Shown: positions 9,850 through 19,116, counted from the first letter of the stretch. The stretch is 64,000 bases of DNA from Actinomycetospora sp. NBRC 106375 (GCF_030269665.1 NZ_BSTS01000003.1:124001-188000), one strand, 5' to 3'. Translations and numbers: made by a program. Notes: generated by a model from the sequence alone, not told the origin.

Positions 9850-10383
9850 ATGGCCGACGCGCCACGGGCCCGCAGGCTCGCCAAGCGGATCTCCCAGATC
9901 GTCGCCTCGACGCTCGAGCACGAGGTCAAGGACCCGCGCCTGGCGATGGTGACGATCACCGACACCCGGGTGACCGCCGACCTGCGCGAGGCGACGGTCT
10001 ACTACACCGTCTACGGCGACGAGGCCGAGCAGGCCGGGTCCGCGGCCGCCCTGGCCAGCGCCCGGGGCGTGCTCCGCACCGCCGTCGGACGCCAGACCGG
10101 CGTGCGGTTCACGCCGTCGCTCGCGTTCGTCCCGGACGCGGTGCCGGAGGGCGCCGCGCGGCTCGACGAGCTGCTCGAGGGCGTCCGGCAGGCGGACGCG
10201 GAGGTGGCCACCCTCGCCGTCGGCGCCTCCTACGCGGGCGAGGCCGACCCGTACCGCAAGCCGCGCGAGGACGACGACCTCGAGGACCCGGAGGATCTCG
10301 ACGACGTCCCGGTCGGCGACGAGCACGACGAGCCGGACCCGGGATCCGCGGCGGATCGTGACGGGGTGCGGTCGACGGGCTGA
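9850..10383 (+). CDS. rbfA: Ribosome-binding factor A
   Basis: 177 residues. RbfA is a KH-type factor for 16S rRNA 5'-end maturation and cold adaptation. The family N-terminus ([26 protein letters not shown]), the [21 protein letters not shown] strand pair and the [10 protein letters not shown] segment are clear. Beyond about residue 130 there is an acidic disordered tail ([12 protein letters not shown]), common in actinobacteria. An AGGAGG lies just upstream of the ATG. Confidence 0.95.
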   Translation: MADAPRARRLAKRISQIVASTLEHEVKDPRLAMVTITDTRVTADLREATVYYTVYGDEAEQAGSAAALASARGVLRTAVGRQTGVRFTPSLAFVPDAVPEGAARLDELLEGVRQADAEVATLAVGASYAGEADPYRKPREDDDLEDPEDLDDVPVGDEHDEPDPGSAADRDGVRSTG

Positions 10384-10458
10384 CGACGACTCCGTACGGT
10401 CACCGTCGAGACGTCGACGCTCTCCCTCGGGGCGCGGACACGAGGGAGCGCAGCAACC

Positions 10459-11475
10459 ATGGTCGCGGCGGAACCGAGACGGGGCGAGACGGGCAGCCGT
10501 CCCATCCCGCTCGAGGACGCGGTCGGTCTCCTGACCGACGCCCGGCAGGTGGTGCTGCTCGCACACGTCAACCCCGACGCGGACGCGCTCGGCAGCGCGC
10601 TGGCCCTCGGGCTCGCGCTGCACCGGCGGGGCGCGCACGTCCAGGTGTCGTTCGGGGCGCCCGAGCACCCGGCGGAGTCGCTGCGCGACCTCGACGTCGC
10701 CGGGCTCGTCGTGCCCCACCACCGGGTCGTGCACGTGCCCGAGCTGCTCGTGGTGCTCGACACCGGCAGCGTCGACCGTCTCGGCCCGCTCGCCGACAGG
10801 GCAGACACCGCGGGCACGACGCTGGTGATCGACCACCACATCTCGAACTCGGGCTTCGGCACCTACTACTACGTCGACCCGCGCGCCGAGGCCACCGCGG
10901 TGATGGTGCTGCACCTGCTCGACGCCATCGGCGCGCCCGTCGACCTCCCGACCGCCCGCTGCCTCTACGCCGGGCTGGTCACCGACACCCGCAACTTCCG
11001 CGCCGCGTCGCCGGACACCCACGCCATGGCCGCGCGCCTGCTCGTCGCCGGCGTCGACGCCGAGGCCGTCACCCGTCCCCTGCTCGACACGCACCCCTTC
11101 TCGTGGTTGTCGATGCTCTCGGCGGTGCTGGCCACCGCGCGGCTCGAGGTCGGCGAGGCGCGCGGGCTGGGCCTCGTGCACGCGCTGGTGACCCGCGACC
11201 ACACCTCGACCGGGCGCCAGGAGGAGATCGAGAGCGTCATCGACGTGCTGCGCACGACCGCCGAGGCGGAGGTGGCGGTCGTCCTCAAGCAGGTGGGCGC
11301 GCACCGGTGGACCGCCAACATGCGCTCCAAGGGGCGCCTCGACGTCGCCGCGGCGGCGTCCGCGCTCGGCGGCGGCGGCCACCGCGTGGCGTCCGGGTTC
11401 ACGCTCGACGGCGACGCCCCCGCGATCCTCGACCGCGTCCGCCGCGCCCTCGCGGACGCGCCCCTGCTGGGGTGA
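10459..11475 (+). CDS. DHH-family phosphoesterase (NrnA-like oligoribonuclease / pAp phosphatase)
   Basis: 338 residues. The DHH motifs are visible: NPDADALGSALA (residues ~36-47), a DTGSVDR segment, DHHISN and, at the C-terminus, the DHHA1 substrate-binding GGGGHRVASGF. Family members hydrolyse nano-RNAs and 3'-phosphoadenosine 5'-phosphate with Mn2+; the Mycobacterium homologue in the same position also degrades cyclic dinucleotide products. It follows rbfA in the conserved operon and precedes the MATE transporter. A hairpin at 11480-11506 directly follows its stop. Confidence 0.9.
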   Translation: MVAAEPRRGETGSRPIPLEDAVGLLTDARQVVLLAHVNPDADALGSALALGLALHRRGAHVQVSFGAPEHPAESLRDLDVAGLVVPHHRVVHVPELLVVLDTGSVDRLGPLADRADTAGTTLVIDHHISNSGFGTYYYVDPRAEATAVMVLHLLDAIGAPVDLPTARCLYAGLVTDTRNFRAASPDTHAMAARLLVAGVDAEAVTRPLLDTHPFSWLSMLSAVLATARLEVGEARGLGLVHALVTRDHTSTGRQEEIESVIDVLRTTAEAEVAVVLKQVGAHRWTANMRSKGRLDVAAAASALGGGGHRVASGFTLDGDAPAILDRVRRALADAPLLG

Positions 11476-11479
11476 GCGA

Positions 11480-11506
11480 GTGTCAGCGGTGGGCCACCGC
11501 AGACAC
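11480..11506 (+). terminator. Hairpin between the DHH gene and the MATE gene
   Basis: GTGTC-GCGGTGG pairs with CCACCGC-GACAC around a single G, with one A/A mismatch. It starts five bases after the DHH stop and ends ten before the MATE start, so it probably reduces read-through into the transporter gene. Confidence 0.5.
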
Positions 11507-11515
11507 TGAGCGTCC

Positions 11516-12859
11516 GTGATGCCACACGCTCGCTCGCGGGACGCGGCGCGCCCGGACGACGAGCCCGGCGCCCGGCGTGTCCTCGCGCTCGCCTCGTCGG
11601 CGCTCGTCGTCCTCGTCGCCGAGCCGCTCTACCTGCTCGTCGACACCGCGGTCGTCGGCCACCTCGGCGCGATCCCGTTGGCGGGCCTCGCGGTCGGCGG
11701 CATCGTGCTGGCGCAGGTCGCGAGCCTCGGCACGTTCCTCGCCTACGGCACCACCGCCCGCGCGGCCCGGCACCACGGCGCCGGCGACCGGGCGGCCGCC
11801 GTCCGCGAGGGCGTGGCCGCGACGTGGATCGCGCTCGGCGTCGGCGCCCTGGTCGTCGTTGCCGGCTGGACGCTCGCGCCGTGGGTCGGCGACGTGCTGG
11901 GCGGCGGGGGAGCGGTGGCCGGCGCCGCGACCTCCTGGCTGCGGATCGCGGTGGTGGGCGCGCCCGGGATCCTGGTCGCCCTCGCGGGCCACGGCTGGAT
12001 GCGCGGGGTGCAGGACACCCGCCGGCCCATCGTCATCGTCCTCGCGGGCAACGGGTTCTCGGCGCTGCTGTGCCCGGCGCTCGTGTACGGCCTGGGCCCG
12101 TTCCCGGCCCTCGGCCTCGAGGGCTCGGCGTGGGCGAACGTCGTCGCCCAGGCCACGGTCGGCGTGCTGTTCGTGGGGGCGCTGGCCCGCGAGCGGGTCT
12201 CCCTGCGGCCCGTCGTCGCCGACATGCGCGCGCAGTTCGGGCTCGGCCGCGACCTGCTGCTGCGCAGCGCCGCGTTCCAGGCGTGCTTCCTGTCGGCGAC
12301 GGCGGTCGCCGCCCGGTTCGGCGCGCCCTCGGTGGCCGCGCACCAGATCGTCCTGCAGCTGTGGATGTTCATGGTCACCGTGCTGGACGCCCTCGCGATC
12401 GCGGCGCAGTCGCTGGTCGGCGCCGCCCTCGGCGCGGCGTCGGTGGCCACGGCGCGGGGCGTGGCGAGGCGCGTGACGCGCTACGGGCTGGTGCTGGGGT
12501 GCTTCGCGGGCGTGGTGTTCGCGGCGACCGCCGGCGTCCTGCCCGGGGTGTTCACGCCCGACCCCGCCGTCCGCGACGTGGTCCCGGAGGCGTGGTGGTT
12601 CTTCGTCGCCCTCCAGCCCGTGGCGGCGTACGTCTTCGCCCTCGACGGCGTGCTGCTCGGCGCCGGCGACGCCGCCTACCTACGGCGCATCACGGTCGGG
12701 TCCGCGCTGCTCGCCTTCCTGCCCATGATCTGGCTGTCCCTGGTCCTCGGCTGGGGCCTGCTCGGCATCTGGGCCGGCCTGGCGCTGTTCATCCTCGCCC
12801 GCGCGGTCGCCGTCGGGGTGCGGGTCCGGGGCGAGGCCTGGGCCGTCACGGGGACGTGA
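11516..12859 (+). CDS. MATE family efflux transporter (DinF-like)
   Basis: About 447 residues with roughly twelve hydrophobic helices in two homologous halves, as in MATE cation antiporters. Helix 1 carries the family segment EPLYLLVDTAVVGHLG, and the second half has GAPSVAAHQIVLQLW. DinF-type members export drugs or metabolites using a cation gradient. The same gene follows nrnA in Mycobacterium. GTG at 11516 and ATG at 11519 are adjacent possible starts; no clear ribosome binding site is seen. Confidence 0.9.
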   Translation: MMPHARSRDAARPDDEPGARRVLALASSALVVLVAEPLYLLVDTAVVGHLGAIPLAGLAVGGIVLAQVASLGTFLAYGTTARAARHHGAGDRAAAVREGVAATWIALGVGALVVVAGWTLAPWVGDVLGGGGAVAGAATSWLRIAVVGAPGILVALAGHGWMRGVQDTRRPIVIVLAGNGFSALLCPALVYGLGPFPALGLEGSAWANVVAQATVGVLFVGALARERVSLRPVVADMRAQFGLGRDLLLRSAAFQACFLSATAVAARFGAPSVAAHQIVLQLWMFMVTVLDALAIAAQSLVGAALGAASVATARGVARRVTRYGLVLGCFAGVVFAATAGVLPGVFTPDPAVRDVVPEAWWFFVALQPVAAYVFALDGVLLGAGDAAYLRRITVGSALLAFLPMIWLSLVLGWGLLGIWAGLALFILARAVAVGVRVRGEAWAVTGT

Positions 12860-12910
12860 GTTCGGGGTCGCCCTGAGGGGAAACCCTGACGACACCGACG
12901 TCGCGGAGCT

Positions 12911-13246
12911 GTGATCGTCGTCCGCGTGACCGCAACGGAGCCGTGGGTGGCCATCCTGGTGTTCCGCTCGACGAGCGAGGCGCCGGACTACCAGGCCGTG
13001 TACCGCGAGGACGTGACCGTGTTCCCGGCCGCGAGCGAGGCCGAGGCCCGCGCCGCGGCCCTCACGCACGCCCGCGCCCGGGAGACGATCGTGGTGAACC
13101 ACCTCGGCGAGACCGTGGTGACCTCGCTCGTGCGCCTCGTCGACGTCGCCCCCGTGCTCGGGGGCGGCGAGCTCTACCGTCGCCACTTCCGCGACCTCGA
13201 CGCCTACCGCCGCTTCGAGCCGCTCATGGCGAGCACGTCGTGGTGA
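12911..13246 (+). CDS. DUF4288-like small protein
   Basis: 111 residues. The pattern WVAILVFRSTSEAPDYQAVYREDVTVFPAASEAEARAAAL, a beta strand pair followed by a helix rich in Ala/Glu, resembles DUF4288 proteins of unknown function. It overlaps the next small gene by four bases, so they are co-translated. Start is an ATG with no strong ribosome binding site. Confidence 0.6.
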   Translation: MIVVRVTATEPWVAILVFRSTSEAPDYQAVYREDVTVFPAASEAEARAAALTHARARETIVVNHLGETVVTSLVRLVDVAPVLGGGELYRRHFRDLDAYRRFEPLMASTSW

Positions 13247-13464
13247 CGGGGCCGGAGACGGAGCGGTGCAGAGCTCGACCCGGCGAGTCCGAGCTCTGGG
13301 AGCTGCGCGTCGGTGTCATCGCCACGGCCGCCGAGGCCGACGCGCTGATGGACCGCATCGCCGGTGTCCTGGACGTCGACGCGGTGCCCTGGTCGCTCGC
13401 CCAGATCCCGGGCCGGCACCTCGACGACGACGCCCGCGCGGTGCACGAGTCGCTGCGGGAGTGA
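13243..13464 (+). CDS. Small hypothetical protein coupled to the DUF4288-like gene
   Basis: 73 residues. The GTG start overlaps the preceding stop (GTGA), the main argument for translation. The body (ELWELRVGVIATAAEADALMDRIAGVL) looks like a compact alpha/beta fold. No family recognised; a partner of the DUF4288-like protein by coupling. Confidence 0.5.
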   Translation: MTGPETERCRARPGESELWELRVGVIATAAEADALMDRIAGVLDVDAVPWSLAQIPGRHLDDDARAVHESLRE

Positions 13465-13475
13465 TCGTTCCCGTC

Positions 13476-13535
13476 GCGAGCGGCACGGTGCGCATGATCA
13501 GGAGCGTTCTCGGGCTGCGGAACGTGCTCCTCGGC
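13476..13535. repeat. Intergenic palindromic repeat, copy A
   Basis: About 60 bases sharing an exact 18-base core (GGCACGGTGCGCATGATC) and further matches with 17172-17230. The outer arms are inverted repeats. It lies just after a small gene and before the GrpB-like gene, so a terminator or REP-type element is likely. Confidence 0.5.
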
Positions 13536-13553
13536 GCGTGGCAGGGTGGGTCG

Positions 13554-14096
13554 ATGAGCGAGCCTCTCCCGGCGTGGGCGACGGAGGCGCCGCGGCTCGT
13601 CGCGCACGACTCCGCGTGGGCGGCGCGGGCGCGCGAGTACGCCGCCGAGGTCGCGGACCTGTTCGGCGACCGGCTCGCGACCGGGGTCGAGCACGTCGGG
13701 TCGACCGCGGTCCCCGGGCTGCGCGCCAAGCCGATCATCGACCTCCAGGCCGTCGCGCACGACCCGGCGGCCGCCGTGGGCGAGGCGCGCGACGCCGCCG
13801 CGACGGCCGGCTGGATGCTCGTCCCGCGCGAGCTCGACCGCCGACCGTGGCGGTGGTTCCTCGTGCGGGTCGACGACGCGGCGAGGACCCGGCTGGCGCA
13901 CCTGCACCTCACGGCGCCGGGTCAGGACCGCTGGGCGGAGCAGCTCGCGTTCCGCGACTGCCTGCGCGCCGACCCCGGGCTCCGCGCCGAGTACGCCGCG
14001 GTCAAGGACCGTGCGATCGCCGACCACCCCGCCGACCGCGAGGCCTACGGCGACACCAAGGCGGCGTTCGTCCGGCGCGTCCTGGCGCGGCTCTGA
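13554..14096 (+). CDS. GrpB family protein (nucleotidyltransferase-like)
   Basis: 180 residues. The GrpB signature is present: an N-terminal helix, then GVEHVGSTAVPGLRAKPIIDLQAV, in which GSTAVPG..AKPIID corresponds to the nucleotidyltransferase-fold active loop, and LAHLHLTAPG in the second half. Members (UPF0157) are sometimes fused to dephospho-CoA kinase; the substrate is unknown. ATG at 13554 begins where conservation starts. The preceding 90 bases contain a palindromic repeat, so it is probably transcribed on its own. Confidence 0.82.
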   Translation: MSEPLPAWATEAPRLVAHDSAWAARAREYAAEVADLFGDRLATGVEHVGSTAVPGLRAKPIIDLQAVAHDPAAAVGEARDAAATAGWMLVPRELDRRPWRWFLVRVDDAARTRLAHLHLTAPGQDRWAEQLAFRDCLRADPGLRAEYAAVKDRAIADHPADREAYGDTKAAFVRRVLARL

Positions 14097-14164
14097 GACG
14101 TCGCCGGGCCGGTCGCGACGTCGGCGCGGACGGGAGTGTCGGGGGTCGGTGGTGCCATGGGTGC

Positions 14165-14875
14165 ATGCGGTGGGACGAGCAGGTGCAGGGCTGGCTCGAC
14201 GGGGTGCTGGGCACCGTCCGGGCGATCGGGCTGGCCGACCTGCTCGAGCGCACGATCGCGCAGGTCTGGGAGCGCAACGTCGACCGGTACGACCCCGCGG
14301 TCGCGGGCGACACCGCGACGTCGCTGGGCATCACGGCGTCGGAGAACATCCGCACACTGCTCCTGCGCGAGGACCTCGCCGCCTGGGCCGCGCGCGGCGT
14401 GCTCGTGACGTCGGAGCAGCAGGCGTTGGTCCTGCGGCTCGGGACCCTGCGGCTGCTGCTGATGAAGGTGCCCGACCGCGCGCTCGGCCCCGTCGGGCCC
14501 GCCGAGCTGGGCTGGGACGCGACGCGGTGGGACACCGCCAGCGACGTGCGCCGTCACGCGGCCCACGAGAACGCCGGCCGCTACGAGCCGGGCCCGGAGC
14601 ACCAGTGGGGCCAGACGTGGTGGCGCGGCCTGGTCGGCGACGACGGTGACGCCGACCCGGTGCGCCTGCGCCACATCGTGCTGGTCTGGACCGGCGACCC
14701 GCGTACGGCGGTCACCACCGGGTGGCTCGCCGTGCCCTACGCCGGTCCGCCGGGCAGCGCGCCGTGGCTCGCGGCAACGGAGGTCTGGCACCACGGTCCC
14801 GATCTCGTACCCCGCCCGCGGGAGCCGCTCGTGGCGCTGCCCCGGACGCGGACCCCGCTGCGGATCCGGCCGTGA
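14165..14875 (+). CDS. Hypothetical protein
   Basis: 236 residues, no family recognised. The N-terminal half is helical (MRWDEQVQGWLDGVLGTV; LADLLERTIAQVWERNVDRYDP), with a SLGITASENIRTLLLRED segment. The C-terminal half is Trp-rich (WGQTWWRGLVGDD). No signal peptide or membrane helix. Codon use matches the neighbours. It converges on the flavoprotein gene, with only five bases between the stops. Confidence 0.55.
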   Translation: MRWDEQVQGWLDGVLGTVRAIGLADLLERTIAQVWERNVDRYDPAVAGDTATSLGITASENIRTLLLREDLAAWAARGVLVTSEQQALVLRLGTLRLLLMKVPDRALGPVGPAELGWDATRWDTASDVRRHAAHENAGRYEPGPEHQWGQTWWRGLVGDDGDADPVRLRHIVLVWTGDPRTAVTTGWLAVPYAGPPGSAPWLAATEVWHHGPDLVPRPREPLVALPRTRTPLRIRP

Positions 14876-14880
14876 CGTGC

Positions 14881-16146
14881 TCAGCCCGCGGCCACCGGGG
14901 AGCGCAGGTCGGCGGCGGGGAACGGCGGGCGATCGTCGGCGCGCAGCGAGGCGCGACCGGCCACCCGCCAGGCGCGGGCCACGAGGTCGGCGTCCTCGTC
15001 GGTCACGAGGTTGCCCATCACCCGCAGGGCCACGGTCATCAGTGCCCGCGAGCGCATGCCGACGGGGCCGGCGATGGGCAGCAGGCGGGGCATCGTCAGC
15101 AGCTTCGCCAGACGCCGCGCGATCGAGAACGCCGAGCCGTAGTGCGCCCGCAGCGTGGCCGGCCAGGCGAGCGAGAGGTCGTCGTCCCCGAGCAGCCCGG
15201 CGACCGTCCGCCCGCTCTCGAGGCCGTAGTCGATGCCCTCACCGTTCAGCGGGTTCACCAGCCCCGCGGCGTCGCCCACGAGCGCCCAGTTCCGCCCGGC
15301 GACGCCGGACACGGCGCCGCCCATCGGCAGCAGTGCGGACGCGACGTCGCGCACCTCGCCGTCGAGCTGCCAGTCGTCGCGGCGCTGCTGCGCGTAGTGC
15401 CCGATCAGCGAGCGCAGCCGCACGTTCGCGGGCCGGGCCTCCGTCGCGAGGGTGCCGACGCCGATGTTGACGTGCCCGTCGTGCAGCGGGAACACCCAGC
15501 CGTAGCCGGAGAGCACCTCGTCGTCGGTGCCCCGCAGCTCCAGGTGCGACGAGATCCACTCGTCGTCGTGCCGGCCCGAGCGCACGTAGCCGCGGGCGGC
15601 GACGCCGTAGGCGGTGTCGCGGTGCCACTCGCGACCGAGCACCCGACCCAGCGTCGAGCGCGCCCCGTCGGCCACGACCAGGCGGCGGCAGGAGATCGTC
15701 GCCGCCCCGTCGGGTCCGTCGAACACCACCCCGGAGACCCGGTCGCCGTCGCGCTCGACGTCGACCGCGCGGGCGCCCTCCACCGGCTGTGCGCCCCGCT
15801 CGAGCGCCGCGGCCCGGATGCGGTCGTCGAGCTCCGTGCGCGCGACGGCCCCGCCGTGTGCGGGGAGCGACCCGCCCGGCCAGGGCAGCTCCAGCAGCTG
15901 GCCGAAGCCCGCGGCGCGCAGGCCGCGGTTCGTGCCCCGCCCGCGGACCCACTCGCCGAGGCCGAGGTGGGTCAGCTCGGCGATGGCGCGCGGGGTCAGC
16001 CCGTCACCGCAGGCCTTGTCGCGCGGGAACATCGCGGCGTCGGCGAGGACGACGTCGTGGCCGGCGTCGGCAGCCCAGGCCGCGGCGGCCGAACCGGCGG
16101 GGCCGGCGCCCACGACGAGGACGTCGGTGCGCGTCGGGGTGGTCAC
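14881..16146 (-). CDS. Geranylgeranyl reductase family flavoprotein (MenJ-like)
   Basis: 421 residues. The N-terminal FAD-binding GxGxxG (VVGAGPAGSAAA), the PRDKACGDGLTPRA segment characteristic of geranylgeranyl/digeranylgeranyl reductases, and the later GDAAGLVNPLNGEGIDYGLESG motif are clear. The family reduces isoprenoid double bonds; in mycobacteria the homologue MenJ saturates one unit of the menaquinone tail, which is the most likely role here. The GTG start is preceded by GGAGG at very short spacing. It is convergent with the upstream hypothetical gene and divergent from truB. Confidence 0.85.
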   Translation of the reverse strand: MTTPTRTDVLVVGAGPAGSAAAAWAADAGHDVVLADAAMFPRDKACGDGLTPRAIAELTHLGLGEWVRGRGTNRGLRAAGFGQLLELPWPGGSLPAHGGAVARTELDDRIRAAALERGAQPVEGARAVDVERDGDRVSGVVFDGPDGAATISCRRLVVADGARSTLGRVLGREWHRDTAYGVAARGYVRSGRHDDEWISSHLELRGTDDEVLSGYGWVFPLHDGHVNIGVGTLATEARPANVRLRSLIGHYAQQRRDDWQLDGEVRDVASALLPMGGAVSGVAGRNWALVGDAAGLVNPLNGEGIDYGLESGRTVAGLLGDDDLSLAWPATLRAHYGSAFSIARRLAKLLTMPRLLPIAGPVGMRSRALMTVALRVMGNLVTDEDADLVARAWRVAGRASLRADDRPPFPAADLRSPVAAG

Positions 16147-16210
16147 GCCTCCAGCATGCCTGGCGGGACGGTGACGGGCCGGGTGGCGGTGGCAGGCATC
16201 ATGGGCGGCC

Positions 16211-17158
16211 GTGTCCGGACGTGGTCGAGGTGCTCCCGGTGCTCGCCGCGAACGGCGCGAGCCCCCGCCGCCGGGGCTGCTGGTGGTCGACAAGCCCGCC
16301 GGGTGGACGTCGCACGACGTCGTCGGGCGCTCCCGCCGCCTCGTCGGCACCCGCAAGGTCGGGCACGCGGGCACGCTCGACCCGATGGCCACCGGGGTGC
16401 TCGTGCTCGGGGTGGAGCGGGCGACGAAGCTGCTCGGCCACCTCGCGCTCGACACCAAGAGCTATCTGGCCACGATCCGCCTCGGCCTCGCGACCACCAC
16501 CGACGACGCCGAGGGCGAACCCGTCGGAGAGCCGGCGGACGCGAGCGGGCTCGGCGAGGAGGCGGTCGCCGGCGGCATCGCGGCGCTGACCGGGGAGATC
16601 TCGCAGGTCCCGAGCAGCGTCTCGGCGATCAAGGTCGAGGGCCGCCGCGCCTACGAGCGCGCCCGTGCGGGGGAGGACGTGCAGCTCGAGGCGCGGCCGG
16701 TGACGGTCGACCGGTTCGACGTGCTCGCCACCCGGACCGACGGGCCGTTCCGCGACCTCGACGTCCTCGTCGACTGCTCGTCGGGCACGTACGTCCGGGC
16801 GCTGGCCCGCGACCTCGGCGCCGCGCTGGGCGTCGGCGGGCACCTGACCGCGCTGCGCCGCACGCGGGTCGGGCCGTTCACGCTCGCCCACGCCCGCACG
16901 ATCGACACCCTGGCCGCCGAGGAGTCCGAGCACGGCCGCGCGTCGCTCTCGCTCGACCTCGACACCGCCGTCGCCACCGCCTTCCCCCGCCGCGACGCCG
17001 ACGCCGACGAGGCCGACGGCCTCGCCCACGGGCGTCCGCTGGCCGCCGGCGGCTGCGCGGGGACGATCGGGGTGTTCGGCCCCGACGGGCACGTCATCGG
17101 TCTCGTCGCCGACGACCGCGGCGCCGCGCGCCCGCTGCTCGTCCTCGCCCCGGCGTGA
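16211..17158 (+). CDS. truB: tRNA pseudouridine(55) synthase TruB
   Basis: 315 residues. TruB makes pseudouridine 55 in the T-loop of tRNAs. Seen are the [16 protein letters not shown] motif, the catalytic [14 protein letters not shown] block with the essential Asp, [10 protein letters not shown], a [15 protein letters not shown] motif and the C-terminal domain seen in actinobacterial TruB. The first ~20 residues are Arg-rich and unconserved, so translation may begin a little later than the GTG at 16211. Confidence 0.95.
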   Translation: MSGRGRGAPGARRERREPPPPGLLVVDKPAGWTSHDVVGRSRRLVGTRKVGHAGTLDPMATGVLVLGVERATKLLGHLALDTKSYLATIRLGLATTTDDAEGEPVGEPADASGLGEEAVAGGIAALTGEISQVPSSVSAIKVEGRRAYERARAGEDVQLEARPVTVDRFDVLATRTDGPFRDLDVLVDCSSGTYVRALARDLGAALGVGGHLTALRRTRVGPFTLAHARTIDTLAAEESEHGRASLSLDLDTAVATAFPRRDADADEADGLAHGRPLAAGGCAGTIGVFGPDGHVIGLVADDRGAARPLLVLAPA

Positions 17159-17505
17159 GTCGCCCCGCGCCGCGAGGGGCACGGTGCGCATGATCGACGC
17201 GGCGTCGGGCCTGCGGAAGGTGCCTCTCGCCCGCAGGGCCGGCGCAGCCACGCGGCGCCCCGGGGCAAGGCCGCACCACCCGTCACGATGCTTCGAGAAC
17301 CGGAGCACGAGCAGCACCATCGCGACCTCCGGGCGCGCCGGCTCGCGACGTCCAGGTCCGGGGGCGCAGACACGCACGCAGGCGTGGGGCGCCCGGCGAC
17401 CCGTGACCGGCCGCCGCGACACCCTCGTGTGGCGATCACGACGCCCGGGGTGACGGGCCCCTCCGATCCGGCGTGACCGCGGGCACCGCCCGTAGGCTCC
17501 GCGCC
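17159..17505. other. 347-base gap between truB and ribF
   Basis: No coding frame with family resemblance was found. The left part holds repeat copy B (17172-17230). The rest is GC-rich with no clear gene; the ribF promoter must lie here but no convincing -10/-35 pair stands out. Confidence 0.5.
17172..17230. repeat. Intergenic palindromic repeat, copy B
   Basis: Starts GCGAGGGGCAC and ends GTGCCTCTCGC, near-perfect inverted arms of 11 bases, with the same 18-base core as copy A at 13476-13535. It follows the truB stop by 14 bases. Confidence 0.5.
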
Positions 17506-18450
17506 GTGCAACGCTGGCGGGGACTCGACGGGGTGCCGTCGGGCTGGGGTCGGTGCGTCGTGACGATCGGCGTGTTCGACGGCGTGCACCGCGGCCACCA
17601 GCAGCTGATCGCGCGGGCGGTGGAGCACGGGAAGGTCCTGGGCCTGCCCGTCGTGCTGATCACCTTCGACCCGCACCCGGCCTCGGTGCTGCGCCCCGGC
17701 ACCTACCCTCCGCGGCTGACGTCGCTGACCCGCCGCGCGGAGCTCGTCGCCGAGCTCGGGATCGACGCCTTCTGGGTGCTGCCCTTCACCCCCGACCTGG
17801 CCCGCGTCGCGCCCGACGAGTTCGTGCACACGCTGCTGGTCGACCGCCTGCACGCGGCGATGGTGGTGGTCGGGCGCAACTTCACGTTCGGCTACCGCGC
17901 CGCCGGCGACGTCGCCGAGCTCGAGCGGCTCGGGCAGCGGTTCGGGTTCGCCGCCGAGGGTGTCGACCTCGTCGCCGAACCCTCGTCGCCCGCCGGGTCG
18001 TCGGTGACCTTCTCCTCGACCTACATCCGCGCCAGCATCGCCGCCGGCGACGTCCGGGCCGCGGCCGAGGCGCTCGGCCGTCCGCACCGCCTCGAGGGAG
18101 TGGTGGTGCGCGGCGACCAGCGCGGGCGCGAACTGGGTTACCCGACCGCCAACCTCGAGCTCGGCGAGCACGACGCGATCCCCGCCGACGGGGTGTACGC
18201 CTGCTGGTTCCATCACCGGGGGCGCCGGCGGCCCGCGGCGACGTCGGTCGGCACCAACCCGACGTTCTCCGGCCGGGTGCGCACCGTCGAGGCGTTCGTG
18301 CTCGACACCGACGAGGACCTCTACGGCGCCCGGGTCGCCGTCGACTTCGTCGAGCGCCTGCGGGGGATGGACCGCTTCGACTCGATCGAGGAGCTCATCG
18401 CCGCCATGGACGGCGACGTCGCGCGCACCCGCGAGGTCCTCGGGGTCTGA
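17506..18450 (+). CDS. ribF: Bifunctional riboflavin kinase / FMN adenylyltransferase RibF
   Basis: 314 residues. The N-terminal adenylyltransferase domain has GVFDGVHRGHQQLI (nucleotide-binding HxGH-like) and SSTYIR; the C-terminal flavokinase has GYPTANLEL and the DLYGARVAVDFVERLR block. It turns riboflavin into FMN and FAD, which supplies the many flavoproteins in this window. The GTG at 17506 gives an N-terminus QRWRGLDGVPSGWGRCVVTIG that aligns with mycobacterial RibF; an earlier in-frame start at 17473 is less likely. Confidence 0.96.
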   Translation: MQRWRGLDGVPSGWGRCVVTIGVFDGVHRGHQQLIARAVEHGKVLGLPVVLITFDPHPASVLRPGTYPPRLTSLTRRAELVAELGIDAFWVLPFTPDLARVAPDEFVHTLLVDRLHAAMVVVGRNFTFGYRAAGDVAELERLGQRFGFAAEGVDLVAEPSSPAGSSVTFSSTYIRASIAAGDVRAAAEALGRPHRLEGVVVRGDQRGRELGYPTANLELGEHDAIPADGVYACWFHHRGRRRPAATSVGTNPTFSGRVRTVEAFVLDTDEDLYGARVAVDFVERLRGMDRFDSIEELIAAMDGDVARTREVLGV

Positions 18451-18560
18451 GGGATCCGGAGGGGCCGACCCCGGCGGATCTCCCGGAACGGCCACCACCG
18501 CCGCGACGCCGGTGCCACCATCGCCGCGGGCGGGGGTACCGGGCGGACGGGAGGGCGGCG

Positions 18561-19028
18561 GTGGGTGACGGCCCGCGGGACGCCGACGCCGTGCGACGCA
18601 ACCGCGAGCTGCAGCGCCGCTTCTACGGCGAGCCGCTCGGCGACCGTCTGCGCCGGCTGCTCGGCGCCCTCGACATCTCGCAGGCAGTGCTCGCCGAGAC
18701 GCTGGGGCTGAGCTCGGCGATGCTCTCCCAGCTGATCAGCGCCCGGCGGGTCAAGATCGGGACACCGGCGGTGCTGGGCCGCCTCGTGCTGCTCGAGCAG
18801 CGGATCCTCGCCGGCGGGCCGAACGGTCCGGTGGACGTCGGCCGCCTGCTCGCCGAGGTCCGGGCGAGCCAGCCCCGTTCCGGGCCGCCCGCGCCCCGGA
18901 CGGCGGACTCCTACGATCTCCTGCGCACCGTGGCCGACCCCGACGAGCTCGCGCGGGCCGCCGACACGCTCGACCGCGGGTTCCCGTCGCTGGCGGGGCT
19001 GCTGCGCCGGGCCGCTGACCAGGGCTGA
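18561..19028 (+). CDS. Helix-turn-helix DNA-binding protein (XRE-like)
   Basis: 155 residues. A central HTH is visible at about residues 28-52: GALDISQAVLAETLGLSSAMLSQ, then a basic SARRVKIG. The C-terminal half (SYDLLRTVADPDELARAADTLD) is helical and may mediate oligomerisation. Target genes cannot be told from sequence. It lies between ribF and rpsO, with a GTG start preceded by a GGGAGG. Confidence 0.75.
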   Translation: MGDGPRDADAVRRNRELQRRFYGEPLGDRLRRLLGALDISQAVLAETLGLSSAMLSQLISARRVKIGTPAVLGRLVLLEQRILAGGPNGPVDVGRLLAEVRASQPRSGPPAPRTADSYDLLRTVADPDELARAADTLDRGFPSLAGLLRRAADQG

Positions 19029-19086
19029 CGGCCCCGACGGCCCGCCCGAGGCGCTCGCACGCGCACCGGTACACTGGTAGTCGACT

Positions 19087-19116
19087 CGTCCGGCTGCGGT
19101 CCGTGGTGGCCGGACG
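19087..19116 (+). promoter_or_regulatory. Hairpin in the rpsO leader
   Basis: CGTCCGGC and GCCGGACG form a perfect 8-bp stem with a 14-base loop, 138 bases before the rpsO start. Ribosomal protein S15 commonly represses its own mRNA through leader structures, so this is a candidate; a TACACT about 15 bases upstream could be a -10. Confidence 0.35.
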
